Shown: piece after piece, positions 1-6,889 of the stretch
Numbering within the stretch: position 1 is the stretch's first letter
How the letters are laid out: the number at the start of each line of letters is the position of its first letter
Assembly (NCBI GenBank): GCA_012515725.1
Contig: JAAYXU010000215.1
Coordinates: 1 to 19,895, forward strand
DNA length: 19,895 nt
From: Clostridiales bacterium
GTDB taxonomy: Bacteria; Bacillota; Clostridia; Christensenellales; UMGS416
Direction of reading: 5' to 3'
The notes under the pieces: generated by a model
What the model saw: only the letters and a program-made list of their open reading frames with translations
Database searches by the model: none
What the model was told of the DNA's origin: nothing
Made by a program: the position numbers and the translations under genes

Positions 1-687
1 ATCTACATCATCGACCTGCAGAAGACTGTCAAAAAAATCGACGCGGCCTATAACTTCGTTCGCGAGATTTCGCAGAACGGAGGAACAATCCTGTTCGTTG
101 GCACGAAAAAGCAGGCGCAGGAGTCCATCAAGTACGAGGCTTCCCGCTGCGGCATGTTCTATGTGAACCAGCGCTGGCTGGGCGGCACGCTGACCAACTT
201 CGCAACTATCCGCAAGCGGATCGAGCGCCTGCAGGAGCTCTATGATATGGAGACCAAGGGTCAGTTCGAAGTACTGCCCAAGAAGGAAGTCATAAAGCTC
301 GTTGCCGAGCGCGAAAAACTTGAGAAAAACATGGGCGGTATCAAGGATATGAGCCGTCTGCCCAGCGCGATGTTCATCGTGGATCCCCGCAAGGAGCACC
401 TGGCCATCGCCGAAGGGCGCAAGCTCGGCATTCCGATCGTGGCTATCGTGGACACGAACTGCGACCCTGACGAGGCCGACTACATCATACCCGGTAACGA
501 CGACGCGATACGCGCTGTTAAGCTCATTTCTTCCTACATAGCAAACGCCGTGCTGGAAGGCCGCCAGGGCGAGCAGATGGAGGATGAAAGCGTCAATAAT
601 GAGGAATCCGTCGAGTCCGTCAATGAAGTAGAAGCGGACGATTCGAAGCCGGAAACGGACGGCGGGGAAGTGGAAGCAACGCTCTAG
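1..687 (+). CDS. rpsB: 30S ribosomal protein S2, 5'-truncated by window edge
   Basis: Ribosomal protein S2 of the small subunit, needed for late 30S assembly and S1 docking. The reading frame is open from base 1, so the start codon lies outside the window; 228 residues are visible. Diagnostic S2 stretches are FVGTKKQAQ near the visible start, then NQRWLGGTLTNF, MGGIKDMSRLPS and IVDTNCDPDEADYIIPGNDDAIRA. The last ~40 residues form an acidic, low-complexity tail rich in Glu, Asp, Ser and Val; such tails vary between species. tsf follows after 76 bases that contain a hairpin, the usual rpsB-tsf arrangement. Identification is very secure; only the N-terminus is missing. Confidence 0.97.
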   Translation: MYIIDLQKTVKKIDAAYNFVREISQNGGTILFVGTKKQAQESIKYEASRCGMFYVNQRWLGGTLTNFATIRKRIERLQELYDMETKGQFEVLPKKEVIKLVAEREKLEKNMGGIKDMSRLPSAMFIVDPRKEHLAIAEGRKLGIPIVAIVDTNCDPDEADYIIPGNDDAIRAVKLISSYIANAVLEGRQGEQMEDESVNNEESVESVNEVEADDSKPETDGGEVEATL

Positions 688-711
688 AGGGCAGACCGGA
701 ATTGTCATACG

Positions 712-741
712 GAAAGGGGAGGCGCGCGCGTTTCCCCTTTT
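712..741 (+). terminator. rpsB-tsf intergenic hairpin, possible attenuator
   Basis: AAAGGGGA (713-720) pairs with TCCCCTTT (733-740), with further G-T pairs possible toward the GC-alternating loop, and the 3' arm runs into a short T-run. It lies between the rpsB stop and the tsf ribosome binding site. The T-run is short, so partial termination fits better than a full stop. E. coli also has a terminator-like element between rpsB and tsf, so a role in setting the S2/EF-Ts ratio is a reasonable inference. Confidence 0.5.
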
Positions 742-763
742 AATGAGATAGGAGGCAGATATA

Positions 764-1408
764 GTGTTTACCGCACAGGATGTTAAGGCGCTGCGTGATC
801 TGACCGGCGCTGGTATGATGGACTGCAAAAAAGCGCTCGTCGAGGCTAATGGGGACAGCAAGCGCGCACAGGAGATACTTCGGGAGAAAGGTCTGGCGGC
901 CGCGCAGAAGAAATCCGGGCGCATCGCCGCCGAAGGCATCGTCGAGTCCTATATTCATATGGGCGGCAAGATCGGCGTGCTGGTCGAAGTCAACTGCGAA
1001 ACCGACTTCGTTGCCAAGACCGACGAGTTTAAAGCGTTCGTGCGCGATATCGCGATGCAGATCGCGGCGGCCAATCCCCGCTACGTCTCGTCAGGGGAAG
1101 TGCCTGAGGACGTCGTGGAAAACGAGCGGCGCGTACTCAAGGCGCAGGCGATGAACGAGGGTAAGCCCGAGAAAATCGCTGAGAAGATGCTGGAGGGCAG
1201 GCTCAAGAAGTTCTACAAGGATATATGCCTGCTGGATCAGCCATTTATACGCGATCCCGACAAAAGCGTCCAGACGCTGCTTACCGAGACGATCGCCAGG
1301 ATCGGCGAGAATATCAGCATCCGCCGGTTCACCCGGTACCAGATGGGAGAGCAGCTCGAGAAACGAAGCGACGATTTTGCGCAAGAGGTTATGGGCCAGA
1401 TGAAGTAG
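764..1408 (+). CDS. tsf: Elongation factor Ts (short form)
   Basis: Guanine-nucleotide exchange factor that recycles EF-Tu-GDP during translation. The start is GTG, with GGAGG at 751-755 eight bases upstream. The protein has 214 residues. The N-terminal UBA-like domain carries the family signature LRDLTGAGMMDCKKAL (about residues 9-24). The EF-Tu-contacting TDFV motif follows in NCETDFVAKTDEF (about residues 79-91), and the C-terminus carries GENISIRRFTRYQMGE. At this length it is the short EF-Ts type, lacking the extra dimerisation/coiled-coil part of the ~280-290-residue E. coli and B. subtilis proteins; short forms are known in Thermus and many Clostridia. It follows rpsB and ends just before a strong terminator hairpin. 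Confidence 0.97.
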   Translation: MFTAQDVKALRDLTGAGMMDCKKALVEANGDSKRAQEILREKGLAAAQKKSGRIAAEGIVESYIHMGGKIGVLVEVNCETDFVAKTDEFKAFVRDIAMQIAAANPRYVSSGEVPEDVVENERRVLKAQAMNEGKPEKIAEKMLEGRLKKFYKDICLLDQPFIRDPDKSVQTLLTETIARIGENISIRRFTRYQMGEQLEKRSDDFAQEVMGQMK

Positions 1409-1418
1409 AATCCATCCG

Positions 1419-1449
1419 AAGGAACACGAGGAACGTGTTCCTTTTTTTT
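1419..1449 (+). terminator. Rho-independent terminator after tsf
   Basis: AAGGAACACG (1419-1428) pairs perfectly with CGTGTTCCTT (1434-1443) around a 5-base loop, followed by an eight-T run (1442-1449). It starts 11 bases after the tsf stop. Only 19 bases separate the T-run from the pyrH ATG, too few for a promoter, so pyrH must depend on read-through, a promoter inside tsf, or processing. Confidence 0.85.
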
Positions 1450-1468
1450 AGAATAAGGGGGAGACGAT

Positions 1469-2194
1469 ATGCCTGATAATAAACGTATCATGATCAAGCT
1501 CAGCGGAGAGGCGCTGGCGGGGGAGAAGGGGTTCGGCATCGCGCTTAATGAGGTCACGGCGATCGCCCGGAGCATCGGGGAGACCGCTGAGCTTGGTGTG
1601 GAAATCGCCATTGTGGTCGGCGCGGGAAACATATGGAGAGGCAAGCTGGGAAAGGGTATGGACCGCGCCACCGCTGACCATATGGGGATGCTGGCGACCA
1701 CGATCAACGCGCTGGGCCTGCAGGACGCGCTGGAGAGCCACGGCGTGGCCACCCGGGTACAGACTGCCGTAGAGATGCGGCAGTTCGCCGAGCCCTATAT
1801 ACGTCGCCGCGCAATGCGCCACCTGGAGAAGGGCCGCGTCGTGATATTCGCATGCGGAACCGGAAACCCGTACTTCACGACCGACACGGCCGCCGCGCTG
1901 CGAGCCGCCGAGATCGAGGCGCAGCTCATACTCAAGGCCACGCGTGTCGACGGCGTCTATACGGCCGATCCCGAGAAGGATCCCGATGCGCGTTTGTATA
2001 CGTCCATCAGCTACATGGACGTTATACAAAAGGGTCTGCGGGTCATGGACACGACCGCGATTTCGCTGTGTATGGAGAACAAAATACCCATCCGGGTATT
2101 TAATATGGACGACAAGAGAAACATAATAAGGGCCGCAACAAGGGGCGATATAGGAACACTCATCGCGCCCGACATCAAAACCGAGCTTAAATGA
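1469..2194 (+). CDS. pyrH: Uridylate (UMP) kinase
   Basis: Cytosolic UMP kinase of the bacterial amino-acid-kinase fold, converting UMP and ATP to UDP and ADP for pyrimidine nucleotide synthesis. At 241 residues it has the family length. The N-terminal phosphate-binding segment is KLSGEALAGEKGFG, followed by IVVGAGNIWRG and the UMP-binding stretch ADHMGMLATTINALGLQDAL. GTGNPYFTTDTAAALRA and VDGVYTADPEKDPDA form the ATP/UMP site in the second half. The ATG has an AGGGGGAG ribosome binding site just upstream. It lies between the post-tsf terminator and frr, in the usual order. Bacterial PyrH is generally hexameric, activated by GTP and inhibited by UTP; that is family knowledge. Confidence 0.97.
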   Translation: MPDNKRIMIKLSGEALAGEKGFGIALNEVTAIARSIGETAELGVEIAIVVGAGNIWRGKLGKGMDRATADHMGMLATTINALGLQDALESHGVATRVQTAVEMRQFAEPYIRRRAMRHLEKGRVVIFACGTGNPYFTTDTAAALRAAEIEAQLILKATRVDGVYTADPEKDPDARLYTSISYMDVIQKGLRVMDTTAISLCMENKIPIRVFNMDDKRNIIRAATRGDIGTLIAPDIKTELK

Positions 2195-2207
2195 GCGCCA
2201 TATACGG

Positions 2208-2236
2208 TTGTGCAAAATGGGAAAATACATTACAAT
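2208..2236 (+). promoter_or_regulatory. Candidate sigma-A-type promoter for frr
   Basis: TTGTGC (2208-2213) and TACAAT (2231-2236) are separated by exactly 17 bases in the pyrH-frr gap. The -10 hexamer matches the consensus at five of six positions, the -35 at only three. Transcription would begin about 20 bases before the frr ATG, upstream of the AAAGGAGG ribosome binding site. This gap is AT-rich compared with its surroundings, which supports a regulatory role. Confidence 0.45.
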
Positions 2237-2265
2237 AGGGATACCAATCAAAGGAGGTATACCCG

Positions 2266-2826
2266 ATGGACAGCAAGGATTACTTGAAGGTGTCCGAAGA
2301 AAAGATGGGAAAGACCATCGATGTATTCAGGCACGAGCTGGCCTCCATGAGGGCCGGAAGAGCCAATCCCCAGATACTGGACCGCATCACGGTGGATTAC
2401 TATGGTTCCCCGACGCCGCTTAACCAGCTGGGGAACATATCCGCTCCCGAGCCCCGGGTCCTTCTCATATCGGTTTGGGATCAGTCTGTGGTCAGCGAAA
2501 TTTCGAAGGCGATCATGAAATCCGACCTGGGCATGAATCCTATCGTTGACGGTAAAGCGATCCGCCTCATCATACCCGAGCTCACCGAGGAGCGCCGCAA
2601 GCAGCTTGTGAAGCTCGTTCACAGGAGCGGGGAAGACGCGAAGGTGGCGATCCGCTCCATACGCCGCGACGCGATCGAGCAGCTCAAGAAGCTGCAAAAG
2701 GAAGGCGCGGTTACCGAGGACGATATGCGCCGCGACGAGAAGGAAGTGCAGAAGATCACCGATAACCACGTCAAGATCATTGACGATTTGATCCGCGCCA
2801 AGGAAAAGGAAATCATGGCGGTGTAG
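2266..2826 (+). CDS. frr: Ribosome recycling factor
   Basis: With EF-G, it splits the post-termination ribosome after release of the peptide. The protein has 186 residues, the normal RRF length. The N-terminal helix carries the usual start of domain I, then the family's best-conserved stretch: RAGRANPQILDRITVDYYG and PTPLNQLGNISAPEPR (about residues 29-66, the hinge and domain II). The C-terminal triple-helix bundle includes EERRKQLVKL and a Lys/Glu-rich end. A near-perfect AAAGGAGG lies about 9 bases before the ATG, one of the strongest ribosome binding sites in the window. It follows pyrH after 71 bases containing a promoter-like sequence. Confidence 0.97.
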   Translation: MDSKDYLKVSEEKMGKTIDVFRHELASMRAGRANPQILDRITVDYYGSPTPLNQLGNISAPEPRVLLISVWDQSVVSEISKAIMKSDLGMNPIVDGKAIRLIIPELTEERRKQLVKLVHRSGEDAKVAIRSIRRDAIEQLKKLQKEGAVTEDDMRRDEKEVQKITDNHVKIIDDLIRAKEKEIMAV

Positions 2827-2828
2827 CC

Positions 2829-3080
2829 GTGGAGCGACTGACAGGGATGGAACTGGGCGCAGCGCTCCGGGAGCTTTCGCGACTGGGCGCCCAGCGTGTT
2901 CATCTGGTGCTGAGCGCCGACCGAAAAAGCGTCTCCTACCCGCAGTGGCGGCTGATCCGGGCGCAGACCGTTCCCGGAGGCGTACGGTTGCTGGCTTGCC
3001 GCTTTCCGAGGCCCCGCGCTACGCGGGATGAGGCGAAAAACAGCGAGGCGGTCGCGGGCACGCGGCCGCCCGGCGTGTAG
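2829..3080 (+). CDS. Small hypothetical protein between frr and uppS
   Basis: I do not recognise this 83-residue basic protein with confidence. It starts with GTG two bases after the frr stop; an ATG at 2847 (codon 7) is the alternative, and neither has an ideal ribosome binding site. It ends 14 bases before uppS, so it fills a 268-base gap in an otherwise tight operon. Residues 6-60 look like a compact fold: an amphipathic helix (ELGAALRELSRLGAQ), then alternating hydrophobic strands around VHLVLSA and WRLIRAQTVPGGVRLLACRF. The Arg/Ala/Pro-rich remainder is low complexity. From memory, Clostridia often have a short reading frame here with a similar strand pattern, but I cannot check homology. 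It could be a non-coding remnant that stays open because the DNA is GC-rich. Confidence 0.55.
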   Translation: MERLTGMELGAALRELSRLGAQRVHLVLSADRKSVSYPQWRLIRAQTVPGGVRLLACRFPRPRATRDEAKNSEAVAGTRPPGV

Positions 3081-3094
3081 CAGGAGGCGCTCTG

Positions 3095-3850
3095 TTGGCA
3101 CTATCCACCAATGACGAGACTGCCGGAGCAGCAGGACTCACCCACGTACCCGCCCACGTAGCCATCATCATGGACGGCAACGGGCGGTGGGCGAAGGCGC
3201 GGGGGCTGCCCCGTTCAGCCGGCCACCGGGCCGGAGTCGAGGCGATCCGCAGCGTGATCCGCAACAGCGACGCTTGGGGCGTGCGGGTCTTGTCGCTGTA
3301 TGCGTTCTCCACCGAGAACTGGAAGCGGCCAAGGGACGAGGTCGGCGTGCTCATGAGCCTGCTGGTCGAGTTCCTCAGGCGGGAGATCGACGAGCTTGAC
3401 CGCAAAAACGTCCGGATCCGATTCATGGGAGACGTCGGGCGTTTTCCGCAGGTATGCCGCGAGGCTATCGCCGACGCGCTGGCCAGGACGCAGGACAATA
3501 CCGGCCTGACCGTAAATATCGCGCTCAACTACGGAGGACGTGACGAGCTGGTCCGCGCGGCGCGCGCCCTGATGGCCGAGGCCGCGGACGGCCGCATGAG
3601 GCCCGAGGACGTCACAGAGGAGACCCTGTCGGAGCACCTCTACACCCGGGGTCTGCCCGATCCGGATCTCGTGATACGCACGAGCGGAGAGATGCGGCAG
3701 AGCAATTTCATGCTCTATCAGGCCTCCTACGCGGAATGGGTTTATACGCCGGTTCTTTGGCCGGACTTTGGGGAGACCCAGTATCGTGACGCGATACTGG
3801 AGTATCAGGGCAGATATCGGAGATACGGAGATGTGGGCGAGGAGATCTGA
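3095..3850 (+). CDS. uppS: Isoprenyl transferase (undecaprenyl diphosphate synthase)
   Basis: Cis-prenyltransferase that condenses isopentenyl diphosphate onto farnesyl diphosphate to make the C55 carrier lipid of peptidoglycan. The start is TTG, with AGGAGG at 3082-3087 seven bases upstream; the protein has 251 residues. The catalytic segment HVAIIMDGNGRWAKARG holds the Mg-binding Asp at residue 27. Further signatures are SLYAFSTENWKRP, NYGGRDELVRAAR and, near the C-terminus, the diphosphate-binding RTSGEMRQSNF followed by YAEWVYTPVLWPDF. Residues 1-19 are a non-conserved polar extension. The 3' end overlaps the likely cdsA start. Together with dxr and ispG downstream, the operon covers part of the route from deoxyxylulose phosphate to the wall lipid carrier. 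Confidence 0.96.
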   Translation: MALSTNDETAGAAGLTHVPAHVAIIMDGNGRWAKARGLPRSAGHRAGVEAIRSVIRNSDAWGVRVLSLYAFSTENWKRPRDEVGVLMSLLVEFLRREIDELDRKNVRIRFMGDVGRFPQVCREAIADALARTQDNTGLTVNIALNYGGRDELVRAARALMAEAADGRMRPEDVTEETLSEHLYTRGLPDPDLVIRTSGEMRQSNFMLYQASYAEWVYTPVLWPDFGETQYRDAILEYQGRYRRYGDVGEEI

Positions 3851-4667
3851 TAGCAACGGTATGATTAGCCGCTATGTGCTGGGCGTGCTGCTTTTCGCGA
3901 TGGCGCTGGTGGTTATCGCGGTGCGCGGCCCGCTGCTGGCTGTGGCGTTTTACGCGTTCCTCATCACGGCGCAGCTTGAGATGTACCTGGCGCTGCGAAG
4001 GGCGTCGCTGCAGCCCTGCATGTGGGCATGCATGCTGTTTGCGGCGCTTATCTATCCGTTTTATCTGTGGAAGGGCCTTCCGGGCGTCGTGACTCTCTTT
4101 GTCGTGCTGTCCACAGTCAATCTCGTATGGGCGATATTCCTGCCCCAGCGTAAGTACCTCGATATCATGGCGTCGATGCTCCTTATGATCTATCCGGTCT
4201 GGCCGCTGTTCCTTCTTATACTCATCAGCCAGATGGGTTCGGGCAAAGTATCGACGATCGCGCTGGGCATTGCGGTATTCAGCCCGGTCGTCACAGACAT
4301 ATTCGCTTATTTCGTGGGGCGGTATTTTGGACGCCATAAGCTCAGCCCGCTCATCAGCCCCAAGAAGACACTGGAGGGGGCGCTGGGCGGACTGGTGCTC
4401 AGTTCGCTCATCATATCTATCGCGGGTTGGTTTGTGTTCCGATACTATACGCAGGAAGTGGAATACTATCACTATATCGTACTCGGGTTTCTGTGCAGCA
4501 TATTCGCGCAGGCGGGCGACCTGACCGCGTCGGCCATCAAGCGCTTCTCGGGCATCAAGGATTTCGGCAATGTGCTTCTGGGTCACGGCGGCGTACTCGA
4601 TCGGATCGACAGCATACTACTGGGCGCTGTGGCGGTGTACGGATATTTTTCGCTGTTTATCATATGA
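3831..4667 (+). CDS. cdsA: Phosphatidate cytidylyltransferase (CDP-diglyceride synthase)
   Basis: Integral membrane enzyme making CDP-diacylglycerol from phosphatidate and CTP, the branch point of phospholipid synthesis. I chose the ATG at 3831 (278 residues), which has GGAG eight bases upstream and overlaps uppS by 20 bases; the ATG at 3861 (268 residues) is the alternative but has no good ribosome binding site. About seven hydrophobic segments are visible. The central motif DIFAYFVGRYFGRHKL is followed by SPKKTLEGALGG. The C-terminal signature runs SAIKRFSGIKDFG, then LLGHGGVLDRIDS, with the metal- and nucleotide-binding Asp residues kept. The usual Pro before GHGG is Leu here (codon CTG). 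The stop overlaps the dxr start as ATGA, indicating translational coupling. Confidence 0.93.
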   Translation: MWARRSDSNGMISRYVLGVLLFAMALVVIAVRGPLLAVAFYAFLITAQLEMYLALRRASLQPCMWACMLFAALIYPFYLWKGLPGVVTLFVVLSTVNLVWAIFLPQRKYLDIMASMLLMIYPVWPLFLLILISQMGSGKVSTIALGIAVFSPVVTDIFAYFVGRYFGRHKLSPLISPKKTLEGALGGLVLSSLIISIAGWFVFRYYTQEVEYYHYIVLGFLCSIFAQAGDLTASAIKRFSGIKDFGNVLLGHGGVLDRIDSILLGAVAVYGYFSLFII

Positions 4668-5839
4668 TTGGGAGAGGAACGAGTACGAATAGACTGCTCG
4701 TATTGGGATCGACCGGCTCGGTGGGCGTGCAGGCGCTCGAGGTGGCCGCGTCGGATCCGGATGAATATACCGTCGAAGGACTGGCCGTGGACCGGAACAC
4801 CGCGCTTCTTGCAGAGCAGGTGAAGCGATTCCGGCCCGATAAGGTGGCGATACGCGACCGCGCGGCGGGGGAGGCATTCCGCAGCGCGTATGGCGACCGC
4901 GTCCGGGTGTATGTGGGGGATGACGCGCTGACGGCGCTGTGCCGCGACGCACGCGCCGAAATCGCGGTCGCGGCCGTGGTGGGCATAGCGGGACTTCCGG
5001 CGGTGCTCATCTGTATAGGGCGGGGCATGGCTGTCGCACTCGCCAACAAAGAGGCGCTGGTGGCGGGCGGCGCGCTCGTCATGGACGCTGCGCGTCGCGC
5101 GGGCGTAGAAATATTGCCGGTGGACAGCGAGCATTCGGCAATATTCCAGTGCCTGCAGGGGCCGTACGCCCGGCAGGAGATCGCTCGCATACTGCTTACC
5201 GCCTCGGGCGGCCCCTTCCGGGGCATGGGCCGGGAGCGGCTGTCGACGGTGACTGCGGCCGACGCGCTGAACCACCCGACATGGCGAATGGGCGCGAAGA
5301 TCACCATCGACTCAGCCACGCTCATGAACAAGGGGCTGGAGGTCATCGAGGCGCATCATCTTTTTGGGCTGCCGCCCGACCGGATCGACGTGCTGGTGCA
5401 TCCCTCGAGCGTCGTGCATTCGCTGGTCGAGTTCCATGACGGAGCAATTCTGGCCCAGATGGGCGTGCCCGATATGGCCGTGCCCATCCGGTACGCGCTC
5501 TCGTGGCCTAAAAGGAGGGCCGACGGGAGCCGGAGGCTTGATCTGACAGTCTGCGGCCCGCTTTGCTTCGAGCCGCCCGACACGCGGAATTTTCCCTGCC
5601 TGGAGCTCGCGTACCATGCGCTCAGGCAGGGCGCCGACCGCTGCGTCGTTCTTAACGCCGCCAACGAGATCGCGGTAGGGCTGTTCCTTCATAACAGGCT
5701 GCGCTTTACCGGAATCGCCGAGTGCGTCGAATGGGCGCTGGAGCATGTCCCGGCCGCGCGGGCCGACAGCCTCGAAGCCGTGCTGGCACTGGATCTGGAG
5801 ACGCGCAAACGGACTATTGAATACTGCGAGGTGCTTTAA
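4664..5839 (+). CDS. dxr: 1-deoxy-D-xylulose 5-phosphate reductoisomerase
   Basis: NADPH- and metal-dependent enzyme of the MEP pathway, converting DXP to methylerythritol phosphate; target of fosmidomycin. The ATG at 4664 overlaps the cdsA stop (ATGA) and gives 391 residues, the family length. No ribosome binding site precedes it, so coupling to cdsA is likely; the frame is open further upstream but that part is cdsA in another frame. NADPH-binding GSTGSVGVQALEV is at residues 15-27, then ALANKEALVAGG. The metal-binding PVDSEHSAIFQCL lies near residue 150, ASGGPFRG near 185, and DSATLMNKGLEVIEAHHLF near 220, with the second metal-ligand Glu. HPSSVVHSLVEF and LNAANEIAV complete the picture. 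The stop overlaps the rseP ATG by one base. Confidence 0.97.
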   Translation: MIGRGTSTNRLLVLGSTGSVGVQALEVAASDPDEYTVEGLAVDRNTALLAEQVKRFRPDKVAIRDRAAGEAFRSAYGDRVRVYVGDDALTALCRDARAEIAVAAVVGIAGLPAVLICIGRGMAVALANKEALVAGGALVMDAARRAGVEILPVDSEHSAIFQCLQGPYARQEIARILLTASGGPFRGMGRERLSTVTAADALNHPTWRMGAKITIDSATLMNKGLEVIEAHHLFGLPPDRIDVLVHPSSVVHSLVEFHDGAILAQMGVPDMAVPIRYALSWPKRRADGSRRLDLTVCGPLCFEPPDTRNFPCLELAYHALRQGADRCVVLNAANEIAVGLFLHNRLRFTGIAECVEWALEHVPAARADSLEAVLALDLETRKRTIEYCEVL

Positions 5840-6888
5840 TGAACTTTTCTAATTTGGGCTCAGTGCTGCTTGCGCTCCTCATGCTCAGCGCTATGGTCAC
5901 CGTCCATGAGCTAGGCCATTTCTGGACGGCGCGGCTGTTCGGCTTTCCGGTCTTTGAGTTCGCGGTGGGATTTGGACCGCGCATACTTAAAAGGAAGACG
6001 AAGAAAGGCACGGTCGTTTCGCTGCGCGCTTTTCCTTTTGGTGGATTCGTGGCCTTTGAGAATGAGGAAACGGTTACGAGCGGAAACCTGACATTTAACA
6101 AAAAACCACTCTGGCAGCGTTTTCTTGTAATCCTCGCAGGCCCGGTCACCAATATACTACTCGCGTTTCTGGTCGCGTTCATGACGCTCTCGGTCGTGGG
6201 ACTACCGGTTTCTACGACCGGGGTGGATGGTTTTTCCGAGAACTCACCGGCAGAGCAGGCTGGGCTTAAGCGGGGCGATGTAATCGCGGTCGTCAACGGA
6301 CAGGAGATAGACGGCGACGTTAGCCTCATGCGCGAGTGCGTGCAGCGCAACCCCGGCGAACCTATCGCGCTCATAGTGGAGCGCGATGGACAGCGGATCG
6401 ACTTTATCATAAAGCCTTACTTCGACGAGCAGAGCCAGAGCTGGATGGTGGGTATAAATCTGGCACAGACGACGCAGCGCTTTGGCTTGGGGCAGTCGGT
6501 AAAGGCCGCCGCTGTCTGGATCGGTTCGATGATCGGCGCACTGGTATCGTTCCTTGCCGGTCTTTTTACCCGGGGCGAGGGCGCGGGCGACGTGATGGGA
6601 GTGGTGGGCGCCGTCACAGTCATGAGCAATACGGCCCAGACGCAGCACATATCCGACTTCATGACGCTGGTTGCGTTCATATCGATGAACTTTGGCGTAT
6701 TCAACCTCATACCGTTCCCTGCGCTGGACGGATCCAAGATCGTGCTCATGGGCGTGGAGCTCATACGCAAGAAGCCCATTTCTCCCGAAAAGGAAGGCAT
6801 CGTGCAGCTGGTGGGACTCGTTATCTTCTTCGCGCTGTTTCTGCTGCTCACATATCGGGATATAATGAGGCTCGTTACCGGGGGCTGA
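5839..6888 (+). CDS. rseP: RIP metalloprotease RseP/RasP (site-2 protease)
   Basis: Intramembrane zinc protease of the M50 family. Relatives (E. coli RseP, B. subtilis RasP) cut anti-sigma factors, signal-peptide remnants and cell-division proteins inside the membrane. The zinc motif HELGH is at residues 23-27 in the first membrane segment. A second segment follows around residues 95-122, then a single PDZ domain (about 128-200, with SPAEQAGLKRGDVIAVVNG). The third zinc ligand is the Asp of FNLIPFPALDG in the C-terminal membrane part, and the last segment is near residues 324-342. At 349 residues it is shorter than RasP, within the family range. The start overlaps the dxr stop (TAATG). The substrate cannot be told from this window. 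Confidence 0.95.
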   Translation: MNFSNLGSVLLALLMLSAMVTVHELGHFWTARLFGFPVFEFAVGFGPRILKRKTKKGTVVSLRAFPFGGFVAFENEETVTSGNLTFNKKPLWQRFLVILAGPVTNILLAFLVAFMTLSVVGLPVSTTGVDGFSENSPAEQAGLKRGDVIAVVNGQEIDGDVSLMRECVQRNPGEPIALIVERDGQRIDFIIKPYFDEQSQSWMVGINLAQTTQRFGLGQSVKAAAVWIGSMIGALVSFLAGLFTRGEGAGDVMGVVGAVTVMSNTAQTQHISDFMTLVAFISMNFGVFNLIPFPALDGSKIVLMGVELIRKKPISPEKEGIVQLVGLVIFFALFLLLTYRDIMRLVTGG

Positions 6889-6889
6889 T

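Noticed and set aside
1448..2251. Minus-strand open frame of 267 codons opposite pyrH
   Set aside because: PyrH motifs are complete on the plus strand; the minus frame covers the terminator and the frr promoter region and has no family features.
2195..2265. Riboswitch or T-box leader before frr
   Set aside because: Only 71 bases, with no stable multi-stem structure or T-box motif; a plain promoter explains it better.
3768..3830. Upstream start for cdsA inside uppS
   Set aside because: It would overlap conserved UppS codons, and the added residues are polar and unlike CdsA N-termini; 3831 has a well-spaced ribosome binding site.
3708..4586. Minus-strand open frame of 292 codons opposite the uppS end and cdsA
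   Set aside because: Its translation is a His/Arg/Gln-rich shadow of hydrophobic CdsA codons; cdsA is clear on the other strand.
4427..4663. N-terminal extension of dxr into cdsA
   Set aside because: The frame is open but the extension overlaps the conserved CdsA C-terminus; the ATG at 4664 gives a standard-length Dxr and an ATGA coupling.
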